Shown: positions 8,631-18,239 of the stretch, in pieces
Layout of the letters: each line of letters opens with the position of its first letter
How positions within the stretch are numbered: position 1 is the first letter of the stretch
DNA from: Bacillus sp. MRMR6
Lineage (GTDB): Bacteria > Bacillota > Bacilli > Bacillales > Cytobacillaceae
Reading direction: 5' to 3'
NCBI RefSeq assembly: GCF_001940785.1
Contig: NZ_MSLS01000002.1
Coordinates: 290,797-354,796 of the forward strand
Length of the DNA: 64,000 nucleotides
Notes under the pieces: generated by a model
Seen by the model: only the letters and a program-made list of their open reading frames with translations
The model's database searches: none
Told to the model about the DNA's origin: nothing
Made by a program: the position numbers and the translations under genes

Positions 8631-9740
8631 CTAGTTGATTATTGCTTCTTCTGCAGCCTTTTTTTGAAAATATTCTTCGGCAATTTGATCAATTTCCTTT
8701 TTCAACTCATCAACTAATTGATCTTCCGGGACTTTGCGAACGATTTCACCTTTGCGGAATAGTAAGCCTTCTCCACGTGCTCCTGCGATTCCGATATCAG
8801 CTTCTCTTGCTTCTCCAGGGCCATTAACGGCACAACCTAATACAGCTACTTTTATAGGTGCTTTAATTTTTTGGATATACTCTTCCACTTCGTTGGCAAT
8901 ACTGATTAGGTCAATTTCAATTCTTCCACAGGTAGGGCATGAAATGAGAGTAGCGGCATTTGAAGAGAGACCAAACACTTTTAACAGCTCTCTTGCTACT
9001 TTTACTTCTTCGACAGGATCAGCACTTAAAGAAATTCTTAGTGTATTTCCAATCCCTTTGTGGAGGATGGCACCTAAACCTGCTGCACTCTTTACTGTTC
9101 CAGCAAAAAGTGTTCCTGATTCAGTTATTCCAAGGTGTAATGGGTAATCAAACGCCTTAGAGGCCTTCTCATAGGCTTCAATCGCAAGGTTTACATCAGA
9201 TGCCTTCATGCTAACAATGATATCGTGAAAGTCTAAGTCCTCGAGGATTTTAATATGGTGCAATGCACTCTCAACCATGCCGTCTGCTGTTGGATAGCCA
9301 TATTTTTCAAGGATTTTTTTCTCTAATGAACCGGCATTTACTCCAATTCTAATCGGAATGCCTTTTTCCTTTGCTGCTCTTACCACAGCTTCTACTTTTT
9401 CCCTTTTACCAATGTTCCCTGGGTTGATGCGGATTTTGTCCGCTCCACCCTCAATGGCCTTAAGAGCTAGTTTATAATCGAAATGGATATCGACTACTAG
9501 TGGAATGTTGATTCGTTTTTTGATTTCTGGAATAGCATTTGCTGCTCTCTCATCGGGACATGCAACTCTTACAACTTGACAGCCAGCTTCCTCTAGTCGT
9601 TTAATTTCTGCAACTGTTGCTTCCACATCATGTGTTTTGGTCGTTGTCATACTTTGTATAAATAATTCGTTACTACCGCCTATTGTTAAATTTCCAACCT
9701 TAACTGGACGGGTTTTTGTACGATGTAATATTTCACTCAA
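8631..9740 (-). CDS. ispG: 4-hydroxy-3-methylbut-2-en-1-yl diphosphate synthase (flavodoxin)
   Basis: The 369-aa enzyme converts MEcPP to HMBPP in the MEP pathway using a [4Fe-4S] cluster. Visible hallmarks are the N-terminal [13 protein letters not shown] and [14 protein letters not shown] in the TIM barrel, and the C-terminal cluster domain with SCPTCGR and [12 protein letters not shown], plus a conserved Glu. The start is TTG with AAGGAG ten bases upstream; the ATG-less N-terminus fits the usual family beginning MSEI. Length is that of short bacterial forms, without the plant insert. It is transcribed on its own. Confidence 0.95.
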   Translation of the reverse strand: MSEILHRTKTRPVKVGNLTIGGSNELFIQSMTTTKTHDVEATVAEIKRLEEAGCQVVRVACPDERAANAIPEIKKRINIPLVVDIHFDYKLALKAIEGGADKIRINPGNIGKREKVEAVVRAAKEKGIPIRIGVNAGSLEKKILEKYGYPTADGMVESALHHIKILEDLDFHDIIVSMKASDVNLAIEAYEKASKAFDYPLHLGITESGTLFAGTVKSAAGLGAILHKGIGNTLRISLSADPVEEVKVARELLKVFGLSSNAATLISCPTCGRIEIDLISIANEVEEYIQKIKAPIKVAVLGCAVNGPGEAREADIGIAGARGEGLLFRKGEIVRKVPEDQLVDELKKEIDQIAEEYFQKKAAEEAIIN

Positions 9741-9877
9741 GGAAGATTCGCTCCTTCAAATTGGATTCGAATAATTTTGTCATTATTTTTCAAGCTGTAC
9801 TTATTTTATCAGTCTCCTACTAATCTTGACAAGACTAACGATTTTATCCTAATCCAGATTGCGTAAATTAGGGATAT

Positions 9878-10213
9878 TTAGAAACCTTTTGAGTAGTCAG
9901 GAAAGCGATAGGTAGCACCAATTTGAATTTTCTCCGGTGCTTGTCCTGGGTTTAGTTTTTGAAAATCTTGAACGAGTTCTGCAATTGATACGGGTAATGA
10001 CTTCTCAATGTGACGTTCAACAATTGAAATTAGTGTCTCACCTCGCCCAACCCTCGCTTCAAATGCTGGTAGGGACTCTGTAGTTTCTGCGAGGGTTTCC
10101 ACTACTGGAACTGATTCTTCTTTACTTTTTTTAGGCAGTGTACCTTGCGTTAAATCAATATATATTACATAAATCGTTATTAGTGTAAAAATGGAAAGAA
10201 GGAACCTTTTCAT
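9878..10213 (-). CDS. yqfZ: LysM-domain protein YqfZ
   Basis: An 111-aa protein with an N-terminal membrane anchor or signal (residues 4-21, FLLSIFTLITIYVIYIDL) and a C-terminal LysM-like fold (VGRGETLISIVERH ... LNPGQAPEKIQIGATYRFP). LysM domains bind peptidoglycan, so the protein likely acts at the cell wall or spore envelope. The start ATG at 10213 has GGAGGC eight bases upstream; upstream in-frame codons extend through a neighbour's terminator and are not used. B. subtilis yqfZ follows ispG in the same way. Confidence 0.8.
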   Translation of the reverse strand: MKRFLLSIFTLITIYVIYIDLTQGTLPKKSKEESVPVVETLAETTESLPAFEARVGRGETLISIVERHIEKSLPVSIAELVQDFQKLNPGQAPEKIQIGATYRFPDYSKGF

Positions 10214-10271
10214 GGGACAAGCCTCCAATAGGAAAGTTTTTACATCGTATGCTTGTCCACTAGAAAATAGA

Positions 10272-10300
10272 ACAAAAAAACGCATCCAAGTGGATGCGTT
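10272..10300 (-). terminator. Terminator after yqgB
   Basis: Minus-strand stem AACGCATCC/GGATGCGTT (10279-10287 with 10292-10300) followed by TTTTTTTGTTC; directly after the stop of the DUF1189 gene. Confidence 0.85.
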
Positions 10301-11082
10301 TAAAGTTCCGGGATTTCCTGCTTTGATTTTGGCACCTCTTTTATGGCTAAGTATAAGACGATAATAGCCACAAACCAATTGATAATAAAACTATTTGGTA
10401 CAGGTGTTTTGAGTATGGCCATTATGGTGAAAAATAGGGTAGGCAGCGTTTCAGCGTATGCAGACATTCGCCATAATTGCCCGTATGTCAGCTTCCGGCC
10501 GCTTAAATTCTTAAGTGCTAACCCGAATAAGGCCAAAACCGTTACTTCGATAAAGCTTGCGGCACTAGAAAACAGGTAGATAAAAAGTGACATTACCGGA
10601 ATAATAATTCCCTTTAAACTGTCAATTGTATCAATGATATCAACGAAGTCTTCCTTCGTGATGTCTATCCCTTCTAGCATTGCATAGTCATACGGATCAG
10701 TTCTGCCGCCAGCAGCAAGTACAAATTGATTGGTTAGCAAGGCAAAAGCATTGCCTTCCTTCTCAACGTCTTCCTGTGTTAATGTACCGGTAGAATCGAT
10801 CATAATTGAAAAGTCATCCTTCCTAATTATGATCGGGGCATTTGAATCCGTTGTTAATTCACCTTCAGAAATCGTGAAAGACGGTATTTCATCATTAATT
10901 ACGTTTTTGGCTGTTTCGAGTCCAGTTGTTAAGATGGTACTTAAGAAAACAACACTAGGTAAAATAGAAATGAATGTCAGAAAAAAAACAAATAATATTG
11001 TTTTGCCAATTCCTTGGAATCGAAAGGATGCAATATCCTTTGGAGAATAAATACTTTTATAAAATTGTTTGAAGATATTCAT
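10300..11082 (-). CDS. yqgB: DUF1189 membrane protein YqgB
   Basis: A 260-aa integral membrane protein. A hydrophobic helix near residues 25-50 leads into a soluble, probably extracellular part of about 110 residues (DEIPSFTISEGELTT ... GIDITKEDFVDII), followed by three or four more helices. This DUF1189 arrangement is seen in Bacillus YqgB; function unknown. ATG 11082 (MNIFKQFYKSIYSPKDIASF) is preceded by AAGGGTGG, and the start motif KQFYKSIYSPK is typical of the family. Ten residues further upstream are in frame but lack a binding site. Confidence 0.82.
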   Translation of the reverse strand: MNIFKQFYKSIYSPKDIASFRFQGIGKTILFVFFLTFISILPSVVFLSTILTTGLETAKNVINDEIPSFTISEGELTTDSNAPIIIRKDDFSIMIDSTGTLTQEDVEKEGNAFALLTNQFVLAAGGRTDPYDYAMLEGIDITKEDFVDIIDTIDSLKGIIIPVMSLFIYLFSSAASFIEVTVLALFGLALKNLSGRKLTYGQLWRMSAYAETLPTLFFTIMAILKTPVPNSFIINWFVAIIVLYLAIKEVPKSKQEIPEL

Positions 11083-11238
11083 GCTTTTACCACCCTTAGA
11101 CAGATTCACCATTCTATTGTAGCTTTTGCGTCCGCTATATACAAGGTAGGAATCTTATCAGCAGATGAAACCAATGCATATGTGTCAACGTATGAATGAA
11201 GACCATTTTAAACCTGAAATATTATCGGAGGAGAAATA

Positions 11239-11721
11239 ATGGAGATTGTTTATTGGAGTATAATAGGTGTTTTATTTATCGTTGCATTTGTTGGATTAAT
11301 TTATCCGATTATCCCAAGTGTGCTATTCTTGTTAGCAGGTTACCTTGCTTATGGTTTGTTTTTTTCCTTTGAGCCATTTAGCTGGTTTTTTTGGTTAATT
11401 CAAGCGTTCTTTATTATTCTGTTGTTTGGTGCCGATTATATTGCGAATATGATTGGAGTTCAAAAATACGGTGGATCGAAGGCTGGGATATGGGGAAGTA
11501 CGATTGGTCTGCTCGTAGGACCATTTGTTATTCCATTTTTGGGGATTTTGATCGGACCGTTCATCGGAGCAATTGCTGCTGAAGTAATTGTAAACAAGAA
11601 GAGTTTTAAAGACGGCATAAAGATTGGATTTGGTTCAGTCGTTGGTTTTATTAGCAGTGTCATAACAAAATCAATTATACAAATCTTAATGCTCGTATAC
11701 TTCTTCCTCGTCGTACTTTAA
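11239..11721 (+). CDS. yqgC: DUF456 membrane protein YqgC
   Basis: A 160-aa protein almost wholly hydrophobic, with four or five helices and Gly-rich turns (GGSKAGIWGSTIGLLVG; GPFIGAIAAEVIVNKK) that define DUF456. Small residues in these stretches suggest glycine-zipper packing. GGAGGAG lies upstream of the ATG. In B. subtilis yqgC precedes sodA; here a Crp/Fnr gene sits between the two. Function unknown. Confidence 0.83.
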   Translation: MEIVYWSIIGVLFIVAFVGLIYPIIPSVLFLLAGYLAYGLFFSFEPFSWFFWLIQAFFIILLFGADYIANMIGVQKYGGSKAGIWGSTIGLLVGPFVIPFLGILIGPFIGAIAAEVIVNKKSFKDGIKIGFGSVVGFISSVITKSIIQILMLVYFFLVVL

Positions 11722-11732
11722 CAATAGGAATG

Positions 11733-11765
11733 AAAAGGGAGTGATTTTCCAAAATCTCCCCTTTT
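11733..11765 (+). terminator. Terminator after yqgC
   Basis: AAAAGGGAG...CTCCCCTTTT with an inner GATTTT/AAAATC stem, 12 nt after the yqgC stop; a short T-run ends the hairpin. Confidence 0.65.
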
Positions 11766-11773
11766 GAAGCTAG

Positions 11774-11803
11774 AAACTCCTTCTCGACGGTGAGAGGGAG
11801 TTT
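11774..11803 (-). terminator. Possible terminator after the fnr-like gene
   Basis: AAACTCC-T-TCTC / GAGA-G-GGAGTTT hairpin beginning at the stop codon of the minus-strand gene; the following T-run is weak (TTTCTAGC). Confidence 0.5.
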
Positions 11804-12497
11804 AGTTTACACCACATATTTCATATGCGCAGTTTTGACAATCTACCTCTTCTTTTAAATAGTGAAGGTTCTTAATGGTAAACTTTTGCTGGTCATAAGA
11901 TATAATATCATTTTCTCTAAGTTCTTTTAAGGTGCGCTGTATTACTTCTCTCGTACCGTAGGTGAGATTGGCCAGCTCTTGATGCGTCAATGGAAGGTCT
12001 ATTAGTATTCCGTCCTTTGTCATGACTCCATACGTATTACACAGCCTGATTAAGATGCTGTATAAGCCGCCTTTTTTACCGTTCATGATTAAGTCCTGGC
12101 ATTTCATTTGTGCCTTTAGGTAGCTTGTACTAAGCCAAGAAACAAATCCATTCATTGCGTCTGGGTCGGTAGTGATAAATTTCTCGAATTGTTCTTTTTT
12201 TATTGCAATAAGCTCGCAATCCGACAGTGATTTAGCATAAAACTGATAGTGAGGATGAGCCTTAAATAGTTGATACTCGACTATTAATTCTCTTTCATTT
12301 AGAATTTTTAAGATAAAGTCCTTCCCACGCAAATGAACTCTGCCTAGGGCAATACTTCCTTTTAATAAAAGAAACACATGATCTACAGGATCCTTTTCTT
12401 GAAAAAGAACGGTCCCAGCTTTTACTTTTAAAAGCTGATCATCATCCTGGAAAAAGTGCAGTAATTGATTGTATATGGATAAGCTGTTTCTAAGCAT
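11802..12497 (-). CDS. fnr: Crp/Fnr-family regulator with C-terminal Fe-S cysteine cluster
   Basis: The 231-aa protein has an N-terminal cyclic-nucleotide-like beta-barrel (GTVLFQEKDPVDHVFLLLKG), a dimer helix and a helix-turn-helix (LTHQELANLTYGTREVIQR). Its end carries C220-X2-C223-X4-C228. B. subtilis Fnr uses exactly this spacing (C227, C230, C235) plus Asp141 for an oxygen-sensitive [4Fe-4S] cluster; Asp135 here sits at the matching distance. It is therefore probably the oxygen-sensing anaerobic regulator Fnr rather than a cAMP-type protein. It lies opposite yqgC and diverges from sodA. The symbol is inferred from the cysteine layout, not from context. Confidence 0.72.
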   Translation of the reverse strand: MLRNSLSIYNQLLHFFQDDDQLLKVKAGTVLFQEKDPVDHVFLLLKGSIALGRVHLRGKDFILKILNERELIVEYQLFKAHPHYQFYAKSLSDCELIAIKKEQFEKFITTDPDAMNGFVSWLSTSYLKAQMKCQDLIMNGKKGGLYSILIRLCNTYGVMTKDGILIDLPLTHQELANLTYGTREVIQRTLKELRENDIISYDQQKFTIKNLHYLKEEVDCQNCAYEICGVN

Positions 12498-12862
12498 GAT
12501 TCTCTCACTCCTTTTAGACCCCTATAGCTTGATTTAAATCCATTATTAACAACATGTCAATATAGCCAAACCCTTGTAGTAGCAGCGTTTTTGGCCAAAG
12601 TGACTTTAATCGTTGATTGATTGCATGTTTGGTGGATGGTGACAATTTTTCGAATATTAATGGTTTCTCGCAAAGGCAAGAAAGAATGTATATAAAGACA
12701 GCGATATGGTTATGGTAAATTTGTTAGCTGTAAGCATTTTATTTGAAACAAAAACTAAACTATAGTAATCTTAAGCTACAAAGCTTTAGGAATATTCAAA
12801 AATTGTTTTGATTTTTGACACTAAAGCCCCAAAATTTTTAAATACATAGGAGGATATTTATT
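12498..12862. other. 365-bp intergenic region between fnr-like gene and sodA
   Basis: A/T-rich spacer holding the divergent promoters. A TATAGT at 12761-12766 with a weak TTTATT 17 bp upstream could serve sodA. TTGACA at 12815-12820 is striking but its -10 would put the start on the ribosome binding site. No clear Fnr box (TGTGA-N6-TCACA) or PerR box was found by eye. Confidence 0.4.
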
Positions 12863-13471
12863 ATGGCATTTGAATTACCACAATTACCTTATGCATACGA
12901 TGCACTTGAACCACATATTGACAAGGAAACTATGAACATTCATCATACTAAGCACCATAACACATATGTAACAAACGTTAATAACGCATTAGCTGGTAAC
13001 GAAGAATTACTTTCTAAGTCTGTTGAGGACCTAATTTCTAACTTAGATGCGGTTCCTGAAGCAGCTCGTACTGCTGTACGCAACAACGGTGGCGGACATG
13101 CTAACCACTCACTTTTCTGGCAAATTCTTGCACCAAATGGCGGCGGTGCACCAGCTGGCGAATTAGCAGATGCTATCAACAGCAAATTTGGAAGCTTTGA
13201 AAGCTTTAAAGAAGAATTTGCAAAAGCAGCTACTACTCGTTTTGGTTCTGGATGGGCATGGTTATCGGTAAGTAACGGTGAAATAGAAGTATCTAGTACA
13301 CCAAACCAAGACTCTCCATTAATGGAAGGCAAAACTCCAATCCTTGGCCTAGATGTTTGGGAGCATGCATACTACTTAAACTACCAGAATCGTCGTCCTG
13401 ATTACATTTCTTCTTTCTGGAACGTTGTAAATTGGGATGAAGTTTCAAAGCGCTACAGTGCAGCAAAATAA
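12863..13471 (+). CDS. sodA: Superoxide dismutase (Mn)
   Basis: A 202-aa Mn/Fe-type superoxide dismutase that disproportionates superoxide in the cytosol. Metal ligands can be placed: the His in [10 protein letters not shown] (two nearby), His in NHSLFWQIL and the [11 protein letters not shown] motif containing Asp and His. The [10 protein letters not shown] plus Gly-rich PNGGGAP pattern is that of bacterial Mn enzymes. A strong AGGAGG sits nine bases before the ATG, in keeping with a highly expressed protein. It is monocistronic, ended by a perfect terminator. Confidence 0.96.
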   Translation: MAFELPQLPYAYDALEPHIDKETMNIHHTKHHNTYVTNVNNALAGNEELLSKSVEDLISNLDAVPEAARTAVRNNGGGHANHSLFWQILAPNGGGAPAGELADAINSKFGSFESFKEEFAKAATTRFGSGWAWLSVSNGEIEVSSTPNQDSPLMEGKTPILGLDVWEHAYYLNYQNRRPDYISSFWNVVNWDEVSKRYSAAK

Positions 13472-13480
13472 TTCAACCTA

Positions 13481-13512
13481 AAAAAGACAGCTAATACTAG
13501 CTGTCTTTTTTT
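13481..13512 (+). terminator. Terminator after sodA
   Basis: AAAAAGACAGCTA pairs with TAGCTGTCTTTTT; seven T residues follow the stem. Confidence 0.88.
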
Positions 13513-13582
13513 CATGGAATAAATAATGAATAAAGCCAACTTCTTTGTTAAAGACTAACCTTTATGATAAAGGGGAGTTAAT

Positions 13583-14800
13583 ATGGCAAAGAAATTTAAG
13601 CTTTTAGGTGAAGTAGAGCTAACAAAAGATTTAACCTTATTGTTAGTTATTGGAGGATTATATTCTTTAAGTGTTGCTTTATCCAATACGTTTGTGAATG
13701 TTTTCCTCTGGAAACAGACAGGAGAATATTCCGATATAGCCATGTATAACCTGTCAATTGTAGTGCTGCAACCCTTAACCTTTATACTGGCAGGCAGATG
13801 GGCTAAAAAAATTGACCGAGTGATTGTTTTGCGAATAGGTGTAATTTTTTTAGCTATCTTTTACTTAACTGTGTTAATAACTGGTAAAAATGCTGCTGCC
13901 TATTTGCTTCTCCTCGGAGGTCTATTAGGTATAGGGTATGGGTTTTACTGGCTGGCTTATAACGTGTTAACTTTTGAAATAACAGAGCCAGAAACAAGGG
14001 ATTTCTTTAATGGATTCTTAGGGATTTTATCCTCGACCGGGGGAATGATTGGACCATTCGCAGCTGGATTTATTATTACTCGATTTGAAAAATTTACAGG
14101 CTACATGATTGTTTTTGGAATATCTTTAGCTTTATTTGCAATAGCGGTTTTCTTAAGTTTTTCTTTAAAGCGCCGGCCTGCAAAAGGAAAGTATTATTTT
14201 AAAAGGATATTAGATGAGAGAAATAAAAATGAAAACTGGCGTCTCATTACAAATGCTCACTTTTTTCAGGGGTTACGTGAGGGTACGTTTTTATTTATGA
14301 TTGGGATCTTCGTTTATCTTTCGACTGGGAGTGAGATGGCTTTAGGGACATTTGGTTTAATTAACTCCGGAATATCCTTTGTAGCTTATTTTGCAGTCTC
14401 GAGGTTATTAAAAAAGAAACATCGGAAAAAGTCCATTTTAATTGGCGGTGCCATGCTGTATGCAGCTGTTTTATTATTAGTGTGGGACCTGAACTTTGTA
14501 AAACTATTGCTGTATGCAGGTATTATTGCTGTTGCCTATCCATTATTGCTTGTACCATATATTTCTACTACATACGATGTGATTGGATCAGGCTGGAAAG
14601 CTGCTGAAATGAGGATCGAGTATATTGTTGTTCGAGAAATTTTCTTGAATGTTGGCAGAATTATTTCAATACTTGTTTTTATCGGAGCAGTCACGTGGTT
14701 TAATCCTGAAAAAAGCATACCCGTATTACTTCTTTTACTAGGAGCAGGTCATTCAATTATTTATCTGTTTTTAAGGAGAGTACAATTGCCTTCAACTTAA
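13583..14800 (+). CDS. yqgE: Major facilitator superfamily protein YqgE
   Basis: The 405-aa protein shows about twelve hydrophobic helices and an MFS-type loop RWAKKIDRVIVLR between helices 2 and 3, plus GSGWKAAEMRIEYIVVREI late in the chain. It is likely a secondary transporter of the plasma membrane; no substrate can be deduced. AAAGGGGAG precedes the ATG. B. subtilis yqgE lies between sodA and pbpA exactly as here. A T-rich hairpin terminator follows. Confidence 0.85.
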   Translation: MAKKFKLLGEVELTKDLTLLLVIGGLYSLSVALSNTFVNVFLWKQTGEYSDIAMYNLSIVVLQPLTFILAGRWAKKIDRVIVLRIGVIFLAIFYLTVLITGKNAAAYLLLLGGLLGIGYGFYWLAYNVLTFEITEPETRDFFNGFLGILSSTGGMIGPFAAGFIITRFEKFTGYMIVFGISLALFAIAVFLSFSLKRRPAKGKYYFKRILDERNKNENWRLITNAHFFQGLREGTFLFMIGIFVYLSTGSEMALGTFGLINSGISFVAYFAVSRLLKKKHRKKSILIGGAMLYAAVLLLVWDLNFVKLLLYAGIIAVAYPLLLVPYISTTYDVIGSGWKAAEMRIEYIVVREIFLNVGRIISILVFIGAVTWFNPEKSIPVLLLLLGAGHSIIYLFLRRVQLPST

Positions 14801-14803
14801 ATG

Positions 14804-14837
14804 GTGAGTAATTTTATATTACTCATCTTTTTTTTTT
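14804..14837 (+). terminator. Terminator after yqgE
   Basis: TGAGTAAT (14805-14812) pairs with ATTACTCA (14818-14825), followed by TCTTTTTTTTTT. Confidence 0.8.
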
Positions 14838-14954
14838 GGCTTAGGCAAAATTTGTCGAGTTTTGTAAAATTGGTAAGTGTTTTTCATAGATAAATAGGGG
14901 AGGTTCAGATAAAATAGTGTTTAGAATGTCGAGTGATAAGGAAGTGGTAAAACA

Positions 14955-17090
14955 GTGGGAAATAAAAAGAAAAAGACGCATGTTCCATTTCGCTTGAACA
15001 TGTTATTCTTTGTTGTGTTTTTATTATTTTCTGTACTGATATTACGTTTGGGTATGGTTCAAATAGTATATGGGGATGATTTCAAACGTGAGATTGAACG
15101 AACAGAAGATATTACAGTTAATAATCCAGTACCCCGCGGCAAAATGTTTGACCGTAATGGTAATATCATTGTAGATAATACACCGCTTAATGCCATCACC
15201 TATACTAAGTACCAAAGAACAAGTCAAGAGGAAATGCTCGAAGTAGCCGAACGATTGGCTAAATTAATAGATAAAGATACTTCGAAAGTCCGATTGCGTG
15301 ATAAACAGGACTTCTGGATTATAAAGAATCCTGATAAGGCGATGGAACTAATTACAGAAGAACAATGGGAATCGTACGAGCAAGGGATTCTAACGGATAA
15401 ACAAATTTATGATCTTCAGCTTGAGGGAAGCAAAGATTTTGTAGGTACCCTGACAGAACTAGAGATAGAAACTCTAGCCATTTACAGGGAGTTTTCTAGT
15501 GGGTATGCATTGGCACCACAAATAGTAAAAAATTCCGACGTTACTGCAGAAGAGTTCGCCGTTGTCAGTGAAAATCTCGAAGACCTCCCGGGAGTCGATA
15601 CGACTACTGATTGGGAACGGTACTATACATTTGGCGAAACATTAAAATCGATATTAGGGAAAGTTACTTCCTCGGAAGAGGGATTGCCTAAGGAACAGTT
15701 AGATGAATTTCTGGCACGCGACTATAACCGGAACGACCGAGTGGGTAAAAGTAATATTGAACTTCAGTATGAGGATGTGCTTCACGGACAAAAAGCTAAG
15801 GTTAAAAACATTACTGACAAAGCTGGAAATATTCTATCTACTGAAGTTATATCTGAAGGCATGAGAGGGAAGGACCTTGTCTTAACCATTGATATGGATC
15901 TTCAGAGTCAAGTGGAACAAATTATCGAGGAAGAACTATGGAATGCAAAGAAAGAAGCAAAATCAGCCTTAATTGATCGTGCATTTGTTATTTTAATGGA
16001 TCCTAATACCGGTGAATTATTAACAATGGCAGGGAAGGGTATTCAGAAAAATAAAGATACAGGAAAACCAGAAATGACTGACTTTGCCCAAGGAAATATT
16101 ACCACCAGTTATGCAGTGGGCTCAGTGGTTAAGGGTGCTACTATCTTAACGGGTTATCAGACGGGAGCAATATCTCCTGGTACTGTCCACGTCGATCAGC
16201 CTATGGTAATAAAGAATACCAATCCAATGTCTTCTTGGAAAAACTTTGGTGCGCTTAACGACTTGAGAGCTCTTCAAGTTTCCTCAAACGTCTATATGTG
16301 GAAAACAGTGATTGCGATGGCTGACGGTCATTATGTACCAAATAACCCGTTACCACTTAACTTGACAGCTTTTGATACGATGAGGCATTCATTTGCACAA
16401 TTTGGCCTTGGTGCGAGGACTGGAATTGACCTTCCGAATGAAGCTACAGGCTATGTTGGAACCGTCAAACAATCGGGGCTATTGCTTCACCTAGCTATTG
16501 GTCAATATGATACCTATACACCCATGCAGCTCGCTCAATACGTTTCAACAATTGCAAACGGCGGGTATCGTATTCAACCCCGTCTTGTAAAAGAGATTCG
16601 TGAACCATTGCTGGAGAGTAATCAAATGGGCCCAATTCTGCAGGAAGTTCAACCAACCATATTAAATCGACTAGATGCAAAGGATGAGTGGATTGACCGG
16701 GTCCAAGAAGGTTTTAGGATGGTCATGCAGGTAGGAGATGGGACTGCGGTGAGTTACTTCAGAAACGTGGACTATAGCCCAGCCGGAAAAACGGGTACAG
16801 CACAAGCCTTTTATGAAGGCTTTGAACAGGAGAAGTATGGAAGAGTCCCTGTTATTAATCTAACTCTTGTTGGGTTTGCCCCCCATGATCATCCTGAGGT
16901 TGCAATGGTCGTAGTTGTTCCGTGGGCTTACCAAGGGAATAGTGGACCAAGCATTAATAACCATATTGGCAGAAAAGTAATGGATGCCTATTTTAATTTG
17001 AAAAAAGAACGTATAGCAACCTCAGAAGAAACTAATACCTCAGAGCAAACTGACGAAAATGCTGAAGTACAACTGGATATTGAAGAGTAG
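14955..17090 (+). CDS. pbpA: Class B penicillin-binding protein (transpeptidase) PbpA
   Basis: A 711-aa cell-elongation transpeptidase (PBP2 type) cross-linking peptidoglycan outside the membrane. It has a short basic cytosolic start, one transmembrane helix (about residues 14-36), a PBP dimer/pedestal domain beginning with VPRGKMFDRNG, and a penicillin-binding domain with SxxK at S390-V-V-K393, SSN at 443-445 and KTG at 612-614. A Thr/Glu-rich acidic tail ends the protein. Start is GTG with AAGGAAGTG upstream. In B. subtilis PbpA (PBP2a) supports rod shape and spore outgrowth, and the gene also stands between yqgE and pst. Confidence 0.93.
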   Translation: MGNKKKKTHVPFRLNMLFFVVFLLFSVLILRLGMVQIVYGDDFKREIERTEDITVNNPVPRGKMFDRNGNIIVDNTPLNAITYTKYQRTSQEEMLEVAERLAKLIDKDTSKVRLRDKQDFWIIKNPDKAMELITEEQWESYEQGILTDKQIYDLQLEGSKDFVGTLTELEIETLAIYREFSSGYALAPQIVKNSDVTAEEFAVVSENLEDLPGVDTTTDWERYYTFGETLKSILGKVTSSEEGLPKEQLDEFLARDYNRNDRVGKSNIELQYEDVLHGQKAKVKNITDKAGNILSTEVISEGMRGKDLVLTIDMDLQSQVEQIIEEELWNAKKEAKSALIDRAFVILMDPNTGELLTMAGKGIQKNKDTGKPEMTDFAQGNITTSYAVGSVVKGATILTGYQTGAISPGTVHVDQPMVIKNTNPMSSWKNFGALNDLRALQVSSNVYMWKTVIAMADGHYVPNNPLPLNLTAFDTMRHSFAQFGLGARTGIDLPNEATGYVGTVKQSGLLLHLAIGQYDTYTPMQLAQYVSTIANGGYRIQPRLVKEIREPLLESNQMGPILQEVQPTILNRLDAKDEWIDRVQEGFRMVMQVGDGTAVSYFRNVDYSPAGKTGTAQAFYEGFEQEKYGRVPVINLTLVGFAPHDHPEVAMVVVVPWAYQGNSGPSINNHIGRKVMDAYFNLKKERIATSEETNTSEQTDENAEVQLDIEE

Positions 17091-17096
17091 TAGATT

Positions 17097-17128
17097 CACC
17101 TGTCTCAAACATGAGGCAGGTGTTTTTT
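17097..17128 (+). terminator. Terminator after pbpA
   Basis: CACCTGTCTC pairs with GAGGCAGGTG (one G.U pair), followed by TTTTTTG. Confidence 0.85.
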
Positions 17129-17152
17129 GTGGTCTGTGGTAAAGTCTTGCAA

Positions 17153-17212
17153 TTTACAAAATTCATACAATCGTTTACTCAACCTTTACATTCAATTAAA
17201 ACAAGGTTTACA
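17153..17212 (+). promoter_or_regulatory. Pho-box-like direct repeats upstream of pstS
   Basis: TTTACA (17153), CATACA (17164), TTTACT (17174), TTTACA (17185) and TTTACA (17207) follow each other at steps of 11, 10, 11 and 22 bp. Bacillus PhoP binds TT(A/T)ACA-like repeats on one helical face, so these mark the PhoP control region of the pst operon, 65-125 bp before pstS. Confidence 0.75.
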
Positions 17213-17276
17213 AGAGCAGTTTATTATTAAATATGTAAGATAAATAAAAACAACAATTCGTAGGGGGAATCAAGGA

Positions 17277-18239
17277 ATGAAAAGCTATAAGAAATTAGCA
17301 CTGACAGCTATGATGACTGGAATGCTAGCATTTACAGCAGCTTGTGGACAAGAAACCGGCGGAAGTAACAATGAACAAACCGGTGAAGGGACAGAGCAAC
17401 TCCAAGGACAAATAAAAATTGACGGTTCATCTACCGTTTTCCCAATTATGGAAGCAGTTGTTGAAGAATATGGTTTAACACAGCCTGGTGTAAAGGTTTC
17501 TGTAGGGGTTTCTGGTACAGGCGGTGGTTTCGAAGCCTTTATCGCAGGTGAAACAGCACTTAGTAACGCATCTCGTCCAATTAAGGACAAGGAAATAGCT
17601 GCCCTTGAGGAAAAAGGTATTGATTACACTGAAATAAAATTAGCATTTGACGGACTTTCCGTCATTGTAAATAAGGAAAATGATTTTGTGGATTATTTAA
17701 CGGTTGATGAACTAAAGAAAATTTGGATTGAAGATGGTACCACTAAGAAATGGTCCGATATCCGTGCAGAATGGCCAGATAAGGAAATTAAGTTTTACTC
17801 GCCAGGTACTGATTCTGGCACATTTGATTACTTTAATGAAGTCATTCTTGAAGATGAACCAATCGTTGAAAAAGCAACACTATCTGAGGATGATAATATT
17901 TTAGTACAAGGGGTTCAAGGTGATAAAAATGCTATTGGGTATTTCGGATATGCATATTATTTAGAAAATAAACAGTCTTTAAAGATTGTTCCGATCGATG
18001 GTGGGAAGGGACCAATCACGCCTACTAATAAAACGATTGAATCTGGTGAATATGCTCCACTTTCACGTCCATTGTTCACTTATGTAAAGAACTCGGCTGT
18101 AAAAGACCAAGAAGAAGTTTATGATTTTGTTAAATTCCTATTAGAGAATGTAGCAGAATTAGCTGAAGATGTAGGCTATGTTAAATTACCAGATGACGAG
18201 TATACTAAACAGCTTGAAATGCTTGAAACACTTAAATAG
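17277..18239 (+). CDS. pstS: Phosphate-binding lipoprotein PstS
   Basis: The 320-aa protein is the extracellular phosphate receptor of the high-affinity Pst ABC importer. A signal peptide ends in the lipobox LAFTAAC, so Cys23 becomes the lipid-anchored N-terminus. Phosphate-binding motifs are IDGSSTVFPIMEAVVEEY, SGTGGGFEAF and FYSPGTDSGTFDYF. An AGGGGGAATC site precedes the ATG. The operon continues with pstC, pstA, pstB and phoU and is presumably induced by PhoP under phosphate limitation. Confidence 0.95.
   Translation: MKSYKKLALTAMMTGMLAFTAACGQETGGSNNEQTGEGTEQLQGQIKIDGSSTVFPIMEAVVEEYGLTQPGVKVSVGVSGTGGGFEAFIAGETALSNASRPIKDKEIAALEEKGIDYTEIKLAFDGLSVIVNKENDFVDYLTVDELKKIWIEDGTTKKWSDIRAEWPDKEIKFYSPGTDSGTFDYFNEVILEDEPIVEKATLSEDDNILVQGVQGDKNAIGYFGYAYYLENKQSLKIVPIDGGKGPITPTNKTIESGEYAPLSRPLFTYVKNSAVKDQEEVYDFVKFLLENVAELAEDVGYVKLPDDEYTKQLEMLETLK

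Noticed and set aside
8734..9147. 137-aa plus-strand open frame inside ispG
   Set aside because: It is a shadow of the conserved ispG frame on the other strand with no independent signals.
12815..12844. TTGACA-17/18-TAAATA promoter for sodA
   Set aside because: Transcription would begin on the ribosome binding site at about 12848, leaving no leader.
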